A DNA stretch of 64,000 bases from Parapedobacter indicus (GTDB lineage Bacteria > Bacteroidota > Bacteroidia > Sphingobacteriales > Sphingobacteriaceae), in contig NZ_FOQO01000002.1 of NCBI RefSeq assembly GCF_900113765.1, positions 1-64,000 of the forward strand, in the 5' to 3' direction. The notes beneath the pieces are model-generated. The model had not been told where the DNA came from. It saw nothing but the letters and a program-made list of their open reading frames with translations, and made no database searches. This document shows, one piece after another, positions 1 through 8,476 of the stretch; position 1 is the first letter of the stretch; each line of letters starts with the position of its first letter. The position numbers and the translations under genes were made by a program.

Positions 1-72
1 GGTTTGGTACCGGAACCTGTATTCCGATACCGAAGGGCCCACCTTCATCATATGCACAGCATCAACTCTCAT
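1..72 (-). CDS. Possible start of a gene running off the window edge
   Basis: Seventeen bases after the stop of the SusD gene, an ATG at 72-70 opens 24 codons on the minus strand with no stop before the edge. The deduced residues begin MRVDAVHMMKV and show no signal peptide. A short open frame on the other strand (ending at 76) is equally possible. A downstream enzyme gene is common after SusD, so a real gene is plausible, but nothing here identifies it. Confidence 0.2.
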   Translation of the reverse strand, partial: MRVDAVHMMKVGPSVSEYRFRYQT

Positions 73-89
73 ATAGTTGTTCGTGACAC

Positions 90-1547
90 TCAATATCCGG
101 GATTTTGATCTTCCTGACCAATTGCCGGATTGTTATTGATTTCGTTTTCTGGAATCGGCCAAAGCAGGCGCTCATCGATCAGTGTTTTGCCAATGGCAGC
201 AAAAGCTTCTTTAGCCTTTCCTATTCGTTTCAGGTCCCACCACCGTCGCCGTTCAATCAAGAACTCATAAGCCCGCTCACGGATCACTGCGTCGACAAAC
301 GTTTCCTCGTCCATTCCTGTCGGATAATCCACCGGCGACGGCGCTTCTGGATCATATCCGTACGCCCGGCGCTTGATCATGTTCAACCGTTCTAATGCCA
401 ACGCCGAAGGCGTGCCGGCAGCCCGGCAAGAAGCCTCCGCGTAGAATAGCAAGGCCTCCGCATAGCGGTAAATGGGATAACTGTATGTACTCAAGCCATT
501 GTTGTCCGTAACAAATTTTTTAAAGAGCACTGGAGTGGTTCCCGGGAGCGACACCCAGTCGCCATTTGAATTCTGGTATTGTGTATACAGATTGAAGGGT
601 TTCCGGAGGTCTTCATCATCCCACGCATCACCGATAAATGAATTTCTATTGGGCAACCATGCGAAAAAACCCGTGCTGCTGTAGTTGTACGGAAGGTTGT
701 TCCCCATATGGATGTACGTGGTGATACCGGACTGCAGGATTTCAGAATGATGCACGGACATAATATCTTCCGAACTGGTGGTCGCGGCAAAAATCCGGTA
801 AAAATCGTCCGGCTCCTGCACTTCCACCAACGCGTATTTGCCCTCTGAAATCACTTCCTCCGCTTTGGCAGCCGCTGCTTCCCAATCTCCGATGGTCAAA
901 TAAACATGAGCCAGCAACATTTTGGCGGCCGACTTAGATGCTTGTCCTGTTGCGTCACCCACCGCTTCCAGCATACCTGCCTCCGCAGCCTGAGCGTCAG
1001 TGATAATTAACGCATATACCTCTTCTTCAGGCCGACGCGGAGACTCCAGATCTGATAAATCCGTACTTTCTTTTGTTTTGATGGGAACTGCGCCCCATCC
1101 GCGTACTAATTCGAAATAGGCAAGCGCACGGAGGAAATGAGCTTCCGCAAGAATGCGGGTGCGTGCGTCTTCATTTATATCCTCAATCAGCGGCACATTA
1201 TCCAACACGGCGTTTGCGCGATTGATGGCAGCATACAAATCTAACCAAAGTCCGGATGCCCTTCCGATATTCTGCTGATCAAGCAGTTGATCCATATTGG
1301 AAATCGGTGCCTGCGATCCGCGACCAAGTGCCAGATCGCTGTGCAGAACGGAGAGAATACCGTTGTTGATTCCGTAAAAATCTGGGCCCAGCGAGCCATA
1401 GGCACCGTTCAGGGCTCCCTGTGCGTCCGCTTCGTTCCGGTAATAGTTATTCTTTGCAACAAAATCTTTCGGCACTTCATCCAGCATATTCTGACAGGAT
1501 GTAAACAACATGCCAATTCCTATAATTGATAAGACTATCTTCTTCAT
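90..1547 (-). CDS. SusD/RagB-family surface glycan-binding lipoprotein
   Basis: About 485 residues. The N terminus is a lipoprotein signal (MKKIVLSIIGIGMLFTSC) with lipobox FTSC, so the mature protein should be tethered to the outer membrane and exposed outward. SusD hallmarks are seen: the N-terminal DEVP and NNYYRNEADA region, the TPR-like FLRALAYFELVRGWG segment near residue 140, and the C-terminal YEFLIERRRWWDLKRIG and LLWPIPENEI motifs. SusD proteins bind oligosaccharide and cap the SusC transporter. The longest frame starts with GTG at 1556, but the ATG at 1547 gives the better signal peptide. It follows SusC by 10 bases, so the two are surely co-transcribed. The ligand cannot be told from sequence. 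Confidence 0.93.
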   Translation of the reverse strand: MKKIVLSIIGIGMLFTSCQNMLDEVPKDFVAKNNYYRNEADAQGALNGAYGSLGPDFYGINNGILSVLHSDLALGRGSQAPISNMDQLLDQQNIGRASGLWLDLYAAINRANAVLDNVPLIEDINEDARTRILAEAHFLRALAYFELVRGWGAVPIKTKESTDLSDLESPRRPEEEVYALIITDAQAAEAGMLEAVGDATGQASKSAAKMLLAHVYLTIGDWEAAAAKAEEVISEGKYALVEVQEPDDFYRIFAATTSSEDIMSVHHSEILQSGITTYIHMGNNLPYNYSSTGFFAWLPNRNSFIGDAWDDEDLRKPFNLYTQYQNSNGDWVSLPGTTPVLFKKFVTDNNGLSTYSYPIYRYAEALLFYAEASCRAAGTPSALALERLNMIKRRAYGYDPEAPSPVDYPTGMDEETFVDAVIRERAYEFLIERRRWWDLKRIGKAKEAFAAIGKTLIDERLLWPIPENEINNNPAIGQEDQNPGY

Positions 1548-1557
1548 CTGTTTCACG

Positions 1558-4500
1558 TTAAAAGGTTAATTTTAATCCCATCGCAAAAATCCGTGCATTC
1601 GGATAACTGCTCTGGTCATGTCCCATCCGCAATCGGTTACCAACGTCGTTTGAGTCATCACCCCGGGTATTAACTTCCGGATCCAACCCTGTGTACTTGG
1701 TAAAGGTGAGCAAATTTGTACCGGATACATAGATCTGCAGTGCATTGCACCAAGTCAATCCCCAATTGGCCACAGGCAGGTCATAGCCCAGATTAACAGA
1801 CTTTAGTCTCAGGTAACTTCCGTCTTCAATGAACCGGTCGGAAATATCGAAGCCGGAAGAAGAACTGAGTCTAGGATATTTGGCATTTGGATCGGGATTT
1901 TCTACCGTCCAGTAATTACCCAGCAAATCCCGGAACTGGTTGCTTCCCCGCTGGAAAGAATTCAGGTGCGTACCGTCGGTCGCATTGAAAACCTGATTAC
2001 CCTGCACACCTTCCAGAAATACGCTAAGATTGACTCCTTTGTAGGACAGGGTGGAGTTTACGCTATATATCAGATCCGGATTGGGATTACCGAGAATGAC
2101 ACGGTCTTGCGAATTGACCGTCCCATCGCCATTGGCATCTTTATATTGAATATAGCCATTTTCATTCAGCCCGTCTTCGAGATATCCGAAAAGACTTCCC
2201 AGAGGCTTACCCTCCCGGGCGATGTTGGTACTGGACCACACCGCCCCCTGACCGGCACTGTAAATATCACTGCCTCCCGCTAGCTTAACCACCTCGTTCC
2301 GATTGGCAGACAACATCCCTGATAGGCTCCATTTCCATTCGCCGGTTAAGATATCCGCGCTGACACCGAATTCAATCCCCTGGTTTTTGATTTCGCCGAT
2401 GTTCTGGTATACCGAACCAAACCCCACAGAGGGTGGCAGGGGAACGGAAGCCAACAGGTCTGTGGTATACTTCCAATAGTAATCTGCAGTCACGTTCAAC
2501 CGATTATCCCAGATGGTCAGGTCAAAACCAACATCGGTCTGCTGCGTACTTTCCCATTTCAGATCGGCGTTGGAAATGTTCGACGGCGAATAACCGATTA
2601 CTGCTTCATTGCCCACATAGATTGTGCGCTCTGCGCCCATCCGGTCAAGCGACTGGTATGGGCTTAATGCCGTATTACCGGTTACCCCGTAGCTTGCACG
2701 CACTTTCAGATCGTTGATGAAACGGACATCCTGCATGAAGGACTCCTCAGACAGCCGCCATGCGAATGCGCCGGAGGGAAACATAGCCCACCGATTGTTT
2801 GCGCCGAAACGAGAGGAGCCATCCGCACGGACGCTGGCAGTGAATAGATACTTGTCTGCCAATACATAGTTCGCCCTCCCCAACCAGGAAGCCAGGGCCC
2901 ATTCTTCAATGCTCGAGGTCGGCGGATTGATGGTTTCCATCGCAGACAGATCGAAATTGCGCGTGGTATTACCCGGAAGTCCCGAACCGCTGGCCTTAAA
3001 ATTACGATTCCGGTCAGTCTGGTAGGTAAAACCACCTAACAAAGTCAACCGGTGGCGATCACCGAATTCTTTGGTGTAATTCAGCGTGTTCTCATTCAGA
3101 AAAGAACTCCGATAGTAGGTCTGTTGACTTGCCGAGCCGCGATCCGTATCAAATATAATGGGAGTGAATTGGTCGTTCAACGTGTACGCATATTCTAACC
3201 CGACCATGGTCTTGAACGTCAAATGCTCACTTAATTTCACATCTAAACTCGCATTTCCGACGCCGGTATTGCCCAGGCTTCTCGTTTCATTCTGCGCAAA
3301 AACCATCGGATTCCGCATATCAGCAGATCCGAAATTGTAGATCCGCTCGATCTGCGTAGGCAGTCCATTTTCGTCATATACCGGCAAGGTAGGTGGCGCC
3401 GATGCCGCTGCCGATAAGACCGATCCGGTACCGCGGTATCCGTTATTAACCGGCACGGATAACTGTTCACGGCGGGATAAATTCAGATTCACATTCAACC
3501 GGAGCCAGTCTTTCACATCGTGTCCAAGATTGAGGCGTGCCGAACCCCGTTTCACCCCGGTGTTTATCAAGATTCCGTCCTGATCGTAATAGTTGCCGGA
3601 TAGGGAATATTGGGTTTTCTCGGAAGCACCCGAAAACGTGAGGGTATGATCTTGTATCTGCGCGGTTCGCAGCACCACATCCTGCCAATCCGTCCCTGGG
3701 CTTTGTACTTCATCCAGATCAAAATATGGCTCCTGTCCTTCATTTTTCAGCCATTCGTTAGCAATAATGGCGTATTCGCGGGCGTCCATCAGATCATACC
3801 GCTTAGTAGCCTCCTGCACGCCGAAATAACTATTTAGCTCTACACGCCCTGGCAATCCCTTTTTTCCTTTCTTGGAGGTGATGATCACCACACCGTTGGC
3901 GCCACGCGCTCCGTAGATGGCAGTAGCGGACGCATCTTTCAAAATATCGATCGACTCGATGTCTGCTGGATTGAGGAAATTTAATCCACCGGTCAGAGGG
4001 AAGCCGTCTACCACATACAGCGGTTGGTTATCCCCGATCATCGAATTCCCACCGCGCACTCGCACTTCGATCCTTCCGCCGGGCTGCCCAGAATTCTGCG
4101 TGACCTGTACGCCCGCGGCCCTGCCCTTCAATGCCTGTTCCATATTGTAAACCGGAACGGCTTGTAAATCTTCCGATTTAATTTGCGCCACAGATCCCGT
4201 CAGGTCAGATTTACGCATCGTCCCGTATCCAACCACCACCACTTCGTCCAGGTCGCTGATCGCAGCGATTAATCTAGCATTGATCACGTGATTGCCTACT
4301 ACCGGATGTTCCTGGGTCTTATATCCAAGGATGGTGAAAACAAGAACCGCTTGCGGATTGGGTACCTGAATCTGGAACCTTCCCTGATCATCCGTGGAAG
4401 TCGCCAAGGTCGATCCTTTAACAGATACCGTTACCCCCGGCATCGGCTGATTATTTTCATCCGTCACTATACCGGTAACGGTTTGCTGCTGTTCCACAAC

Positions 4501-4896
4501 GGGTTCTTTCTCGGCTGCATTTGTCAACTCACTTTTTCTGGAAACAAGGACGCGATTTCCACGAACCCGGTAGGTTAGCGGTTGATTAACGAAACAACGG
4601 GCAAGGATCTCTTCCAGGGATGCTTGTTTTAAATCCAGCGTAACCGGTTTTGTTGCCTCCAAATCTTCCATTAAGAACAAAAAATGGTAGCCGGTTTGCT
4701 CACGTAATTCCTTGAACACCTCGCGCAGCGGCGCGTTGTTCACAATGATTGTGGCCTTTTGGGCGTATACCGCCGCACTGGCTTGTGCAGCAGTAATCAT
4801 AATAACGGCAACTATTATTTTTACCATAATCAAAAGCTTAATAAGCTTATGATAAAGAAATATTTTGCACCCTCGTGCAATACAAAATGCATACAT
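1558..4896 (-). CDS. SusC/RagA-family TonB-dependent transporter with STN domain
   Basis: About 1112 residues. From this start: a long N-terminal extension and signal peptide ending near VYAQ (residue 46); a secretin/TonB short N-terminal (STN) domain about 50-115; a carboxypeptidase-regulatory-like domain about 139-212; the TonB-box-like DEVVVVGYG at 217-225; a plug domain containing LKDASATAIYGARGANG; then the outer-membrane barrel ending in Phe (MGLKLTF). SusC proteins import glycan fragments using TonB energy. The STN domain normally signals to a FecR anti-sigma factor in the periplasm, and just such a gene lies directly upstream. The longest frame begins at TTG (4902); the ATG at 4896 (MYAFCIARG) resembles the other STN-type SusC in this window (MNLYACVKGG) and was chosen. 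Confidence 0.94.
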   Translation of the reverse strand: MYAFCIARGCKIFLYHKLIKLLIMVKIIVAVIMITAAQASAAVYAQKATIIVNNAPLREVFKELREQTGYHFLFLMEDLEATKPVTLDLKQASLEEILARCFVNQPLTYRVRGNRVLVSRKSELTNAAEKEPVVEQQQTVTGIVTDENNQPMPGVTVSVKGSTLATSTDDQGRFQIQVPNPQAVLVFTILGYKTQEHPVVGNHVINARLIAAISDLDEVVVVGYGTMRKSDLTGSVAQIKSEDLQAVPVYNMEQALKGRAAGVQVTQNSGQPGGRIEVRVRGGNSMIGDNQPLYVVDGFPLTGGLNFLNPADIESIDILKDASATAIYGARGANGVVIITSKKGKKGLPGRVELNSYFGVQEATKRYDLMDAREYAIIANEWLKNEGQEPYFDLDEVQSPGTDWQDVVLRTAQIQDHTLTFSGASEKTQYSLSGNYYDQDGILINTGVKRGSARLNLGHDVKDWLRLNVNLNLSRREQLSVPVNNGYRGTGSVLSAAASAPPTLPVYDENGLPTQIERIYNFGSADMRNPMVFAQNETRSLGNTGVGNASLDVKLSEHLTFKTMVGLEYAYTLNDQFTPIIFDTDRGSASQQTYYRSSFLNENTLNYTKEFGDRHRLTLLGGFTYQTDRNRNFKASGSGLPGNTTRNFDLSAMETINPPTSSIEEWALASWLGRANYVLADKYLFTASVRADGSSRFGANNRWAMFPSGAFAWRLSEESFMQDVRFINDLKVRASYGVTGNTALSPYQSLDRMGAERTIYVGNEAVIGYSPSNISNADLKWESTQQTDVGFDLTIWDNRLNVTADYYWKYTTDLLASVPLPPSVGFGSVYQNIGEIKNQGIEFGVSADILTGEWKWSLSGMLSANRNEVVKLAGGSDIYSAGQGAVWSSTNIAREGKPLGSLFGYLEDGLNENGYIQYKDANGDGTVNSQDRVILGNPNPDLIYSVNSTLSYKGVNLSVFLEGVQGNQVFNATDGTHLNSFQRGSNQFRDLLGNYWTVENPDPNAKYPRLSSSSGFDISDRFIEDGSYLRLKSVNLGYDLPVANWGLTWCNALQIYVSGTNLLTFTKYTGLDPEVNTRGDDSNDVGNRLRMGHDQSSYPNARIFAMGLKLTF

Positions 4897-5032
4897 TTGC
4901 AATACAGGTTTAATTGCGATATTTAATTAATAAATCCAATTGTGATCGGCCTGTGTCAGGCATTATGCCACATCGGCCAGGAGTGTTAGCGGCACTTCTG
5001 GCTTTTTGGCACCAAATAAGTAATGCTTCAGG
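4897..5032 (-). promoter_or_regulatory. Leader/promoter region of first SusC gene
   Basis: 136 bases between the FecR stop and SusC. It contains an imperfect stem (arms at 4948-4963 and 4965-4978, core GGCAT/ATGCC) and, at about 5000-5009, the minus-strand element CCAAAAAGCC. A similar CCAAAAA...AGCC element lies at about the same distance upstream of the second STN-type SusC. It may be part of the promoter read by the neighbouring ECF sigma factor; this is inference. Confidence 0.3.
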
Positions 5033-6169
5033 TTACCATATAATCCGCACCTCCTTTCCTTTTCGTTCAAATTTTATTTTACCTACTAAAGCAAGATCTG
5101 TCAGCAACTCGTCGATTCCGGCATTCACCGGAAAACTACCGCCAAAACGTTGTTGCGGCACATGTGTCCCGACCTCCACCTGCACATCATACCAGCGTGC
5201 TACGCTGCGCATGACCGCTAAAACATCCATGTCATCAAAGACAAAATAGCCTTCCCGCCATGCTAAGATCTGATTCAAGTTTCCCTTACGGCGTTCAATT
5301 CCTCCCGATTCACTAACAAGCACTTGATAGCCCGGGGTGAGGGAAATCTCTCTTCCCTGTTTCCGGACATTTATCCCTCCCTCCACTAACGTCGCAGCCA
5401 CCACTCCATCCGAAGAATAAGCGGAGACATTGAATTCAGTGCCCGTTGCGACAACCTCAGTCCCATCTTTTGTCTGCACTTTGAAAGGCCGGGAAGCATC
5501 CTTAGCGATATCAAAATAAGCCTCTCCTTCCAGTTGGACACGGCGTTCACTACCGGAAAATAATACGGGATATGTCAGCGAACTCGCGGTATTCATCCAG
5601 ACGGTTGTCCCGTCTGGTAACGTCACTTGAAATTGTTTTCCATTCGGTACATGGATGGTATTTTTTTGTATCGTCTCTTGGATTTCAGTAGGTTGATGAC
5701 TACCATAAACATATGTTAACTTGCCGTCATCCAGTTTAGCAAGCTGCTTACCATCTTTTTTATCTACGTAGCCGTTTTGCAGGCTATCCAGACTTACCAC
5801 CGATCCATCAGCTAATGTAAGCCTGATTCCATCCGTAGGAAAAGGTGAAGTTTCTGAGATAACCACCGGATGATTAGCTTCAGCTTGGCTGGCGATAAAC
5901 CACCCTGCTCCTCCAATCAATAACAAGGAAGCTGCGACACCAATGCCCCACCATCGACTACGTCCGATTTTTTTCCTCGCCAGCCGTTGCTTATCAACTG
6001 CCCGCTTGATGCGCAATCCCATCAGCAGCCGTTCTTCTTCACTGCTCCATTCCCACTGTTCAACCACCGGATCTCGGAGAATCAAGTCCTCCAAAAAGCG
6101 GATTTCTTCCTGGCTGCAGCTACCTTCTGCATACCGACGTAACAATCTCCTGAATGCTTCTTGTTCCAT
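5033..6169 (-). CDS. FecR-family anti-sigma factor
   Basis: 378 residues. An N-terminal cytoplasmic region (about 1-65) precedes one membrane segment (about 73-92, WWGIGVAASLLLIGGAGWFI), then a periplasmic FecR domain (GKQFQVTLPDGTTVWMN, SLTYP, GEAYFDI about 175-225) and a C-terminal DUF4974 domain (FDDMDVLAVMRSVARWYDV). In FecIR systems the periplasmic part senses the STN domain of a loaded SusC/FecA and the cytoplasmic part holds or helps the ECF sigma factor. The gene lies between that sigma factor and the STN-type SusC, fitting this role. The ATG at 6169 is well placed. Confidence 0.93.
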   Translation of the reverse strand: MEQEAFRRLLRRYAEGSCSQEEIRFLEDLILRDPVVEQWEWSSEEERLLMGLRIKRAVDKQRLARKKIGRSRWWGIGVAASLLLIGGAGWFIASQAEANHPVVISETSPFPTDGIRLTLADGSVVSLDSLQNGYVDKKDGKQLAKLDDGKLTYVYGSHQPTEIQETIQKNTIHVPNGKQFQVTLPDGTTVWMNTASSLTYPVLFSGSERRVQLEGEAYFDIAKDASRPFKVQTKDGTEVVATGTEFNVSAYSSDGVVAATLVEGGINVRKQGREISLTPGYQVLVSESGGIERRKGNLNQILAWREGYFVFDDMDVLAVMRSVARWYDVQVEVGTHVPQQRFGGSFPVNAGIDELLTDLALVGKIKFERKGKEVRIIW

Positions 6170-6275
6170 CCCTGGTTTATACTGGCTTTACAATAGAGAG
6201 AGTAAAAAAGTACAACCGAGGTGGTATCTTGGTATTAAAAAAAGCTACAAAATACTGATAATCAAGCTGTAAAAA

Positions 6276-6866
6276 TCAGCAAAAATAGTCGATAAAGAGC
6301 AACAGCATCAAATAAGGGATGTATTCTTCATCGAGTTTTAGGCGTAGTAATTTCAGGGATTTGCTTATCTGCTTTTTGACGGTCTGATCAGATATATTCA
6401 GTCGTTCGGCAATTTCCTTGTAAGAAAGTTGCTCTTTCCGGCTGAGAACAACTACTTCGCGCATACGTTCGGGTAATCGTTCCACCTCACGATCAAACCA
6501 TTCATTTAGCTCCTTTCCATACAGGGATTCGGCCGTGCTTTCATCCGCTTCACCATAATGCCTAACCAAACGATCTGCAAAGTCTGCTTCCTTGGCTCGT
6601 TCCCGGAAACGTTTAAACGCTAGATTACGGGCAATCGTGAACAAATATGATTTCACTGATTTTACACGTTCTAATTGATTCCTCAATTCCCAAAACGTGA
6701 CAAACGTTTCCTGAAGCACATCTGCCACATCATCTTCATCAGGCAAAATTCGGATCACATATCGAAATAAACGTTCCCAATAATGGTCATAAATATCAGA
6801 AAACAGCTGCTCATCAGCCGCTTCACCGCTTCGGGAACGATCCTGATTCCGACCTAACGATTTCAT
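6276..6866 (-). CDS. ECF RNA polymerase sigma factor (FecI-like, Bacteroidota type)
   Basis: 196 residues. Region 2 is seen at about 25-95 (YDHYWERLFRYVIRILPDE, DVLQETFVTFWE, YLFTIARNLAFKRFRE) and region 4 at about 125-180 (LPERMREVVVLSRKEQLSYKE, AERLNISDQTVKKQISKSL, a helix-turn-helix). It fits the family of Bacteroidota ECF factors of about 190 residues that pair with FecR. It is the first gene of the operon sigma, FecR, SusC, SusD and most likely drives the SusC gene when the transporter is occupied. A candidate -7 box (TATTTTTG) lies on the minus strand at 6914-6907. Confidence 0.93.
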   Translation of the reverse strand: MKSLGRNQDRSRSGEAADEQLFSDIYDHYWERLFRYVIRILPDEDDVADVLQETFVTFWELRNQLERVKSVKSYLFTIARNLAFKRFRERAKEADFADRLVRHYGEADESTAESLYGKELNEWFDREVERLPERMREVVVLSRKEQLSYKEIAERLNISDQTVKKQISKSLKLLRLKLDEEYIPYLMLLLFIDYFC

Positions 6867-6915
6867 TAATCCTCGATTCTATAAGCTAATTTGGTCCATA
6901 CAAATTCAAAAATAT

Positions 6916-6954
6916 AAAAACGATGCGGAATTCGTGAAATTCCGCATCGTTTTT
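6916..6954 (-). terminator. Rho-independent terminator of the second SusC/D operon
   Basis: Perfect 17-bp inverted repeat (6916-6932 and 6938-6954) with GC-rich core CGATGCGGAATT and a five-base loop. Read on the minus strand it lies 35 bases past the stop of the BNR-repeat gene and ends in a run of T. It separates the two tandem loci. Being symmetric it could also work on the other strand. Confidence 0.8.
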
Positions 6955-6988
6955 ATAGATCCATTATTTTGTTTATTGGATTATGTCC

Positions 6989-8476
6989 TCAGGGCTGTGA
7001 CACCGCTTGGGAGAACGTGCTATCGGTTAACCGCTCGGGTAACAGGAGCGACCCCGAACCCTCCCGGGGCATCCGGAATACGTTGCCCTGCTCATCGGAA
7101 AAATATAAGTAAGATATCGAGGGCTTCCGGCCGTGCCCGTCGGCCCAAATGGCATAAAATGCGGGACTTGCCTGTCTGGGCCGACGAACATAGGTATGGT
7201 TCATCGAACTGTGATGGGTTAGCTGTTTGACAAGCTTCCAACGCTGCCCTCCATCTTCGCTTTGCCACATCGCGATCTCACCTCCCGGGTTGAATGCCTG
7301 CGGACCGTCAACAGTCGGCCCGATGATCTGGAAGCGCTTTCCACCTAAGGGATAGATAGACCCCATGTCGTAATTACTGTCCGACACCGTTACCGGATAG
7401 GCCTTCCATTGGCCGTTTTCGTGCTTGCTGAATGTCCATTGACGAGGCCCCTTCTCCGGCCCGGCCTCATACCCTTTGCTCGTTACAGTCAGGATTACCG
7501 GATGGCCTTTTTCGTCAAAATTAATATCAAGCAGGTAGCTATTCCAATGTGGAACAGAATAATCGTGTACCAATGCAGGGTTCTCGATGGTGGTCAAGGG
7601 TAAAACGACTTCACTACCGGCTGCAGTTGTCCACGTTTTGCCAAAATCAGCTGTTTCCAGGTAATAGAGGTTTGTCCGGTAGTTCAGCCCTTTTCCTTTG
7701 GGATGGTAGTCAAACGCTACACCGATTTTTCCATCCCGCTCTGCACTGATCTGGTAGTGCCCGTCTTCGATGTGCGCGATGACCTGCCACTCGTTCCACG
7801 ATTTTCCGTCCTTGCTGGTATTGAATCCGATCACCCGATGCCCCGATTTATTGTATTTCGTAAAAAGCGCAATAAATCCCTTCTTCTTCACGTAATACAC
7901 CTGGAAATAGGAAAAGTTGCTAAAAGGGACGCGTTCACCATTGACAACTTCCGTTGCAGGCACCTGTTCGAAGCGTTCGATATCGTATCGTTTGACCGAT
8001 CGGGAAATGTACGATGGTCGTGAAGTGCCATGCGAAGTGGAAAAGATCCAGATATATCCTTTTCCATCAATAGAAATGACGGGGTTGTCGTGCGCATCTG
8101 TTGTCTGCTTGTCCAGCACCACAGTGGGGTTGGCCAGCATGCCCGACCGGTGATCGAAATAAGAAACGTTGTGAAACAACGTGCTGTTCTGTTCGTCCGT
8201 TCCGCCGAAGCAGAAAAAGGTTTTTTTCACCTTATCTGAATAGATGGCAAAAGGACGATGATTGGCCGGATAAGTTGCCATGCCGCCACTGTATTTGTAG
8301 ACGTATTCGTCGTTGCTGGGCTGGTTCATGTACCAGATGCCTTTGAATCCATCGGCCTTTCGGTGAATATATACGGCTTCTGCGTAACGTGCATCGGGAT
8401 GCACCGTTTTCTGCTGAGCCGTCGCCAAGGTAAAAAATGCCATACAATGGCACAATAGAAATGGGATCGTTCTCAT
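6989..8476 (-). CDS. Secreted BNR_4-family protein, possible polysaccharide lyase or glycan-active enzyme
   Basis: 495 residues with an N-terminal signal peptide (MRTIPFLLCHCMAFFTLATAQ). The body looks like a beta-propeller of the BNR_4 (PF15892) type: HRKADGFKGIWY, KYSGGMATYPANHRPFA, FCFGGTDE, DAHDNPVISIDGKGYIWIF, HGTSRPSYI. Proteins of this fold include several polysaccharide lyases (for example ulvan lyase families) and many uncharacterised PUL members; conserved His and Tyr residues (HRPFA, AHDNP, HYQIS) are compatible with catalysis but do not prove it. Its start overlaps the SusD stop by 4 bases (ATGA), so it belongs to the upstream SusC/SusD operon and probably acts on that system's glycan, in the periplasm or at the surface. 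I cannot name the substrate. Confidence 0.75.
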   Translation of the reverse strand: MRTIPFLLCHCMAFFTLATAQQKTVHPDARYAEAVYIHRKADGFKGIWYMNQPSNDEYVYKYSGGMATYPANHRPFAIYSDKVKKTFFCFGGTDEQNSTLFHNVSYFDHRSGMLANPTVVLDKQTTDAHDNPVISIDGKGYIWIFSTSHGTSRPSYISRSVKRYDIERFEQVPATEVVNGERVPFSNFSYFQVYYVKKKGFIALFTKYNKSGHRVIGFNTSKDGKSWNEWQVIAHIEDGHYQISAERDGKIGVAFDYHPKGKGLNYRTNLYYLETADFGKTWTTAAGSEVVLPLTTIENPALVHDYSVPHWNSYLLDINFDEKGHPVILTVTSKGYEAGPEKGPRQWTFSKHENGQWKAYPVTVSDSNYDMGSIYPLGGKRFQIIGPTVDGPQAFNPGGEIAMWQSEDGGQRWKLVKQLTHHSSMNHTYVRRPRQASPAFYAIWADGHGRKPSISYLYFSDEQGNVFRMPREGSGSLLLPERLTDSTFSQAVSQP

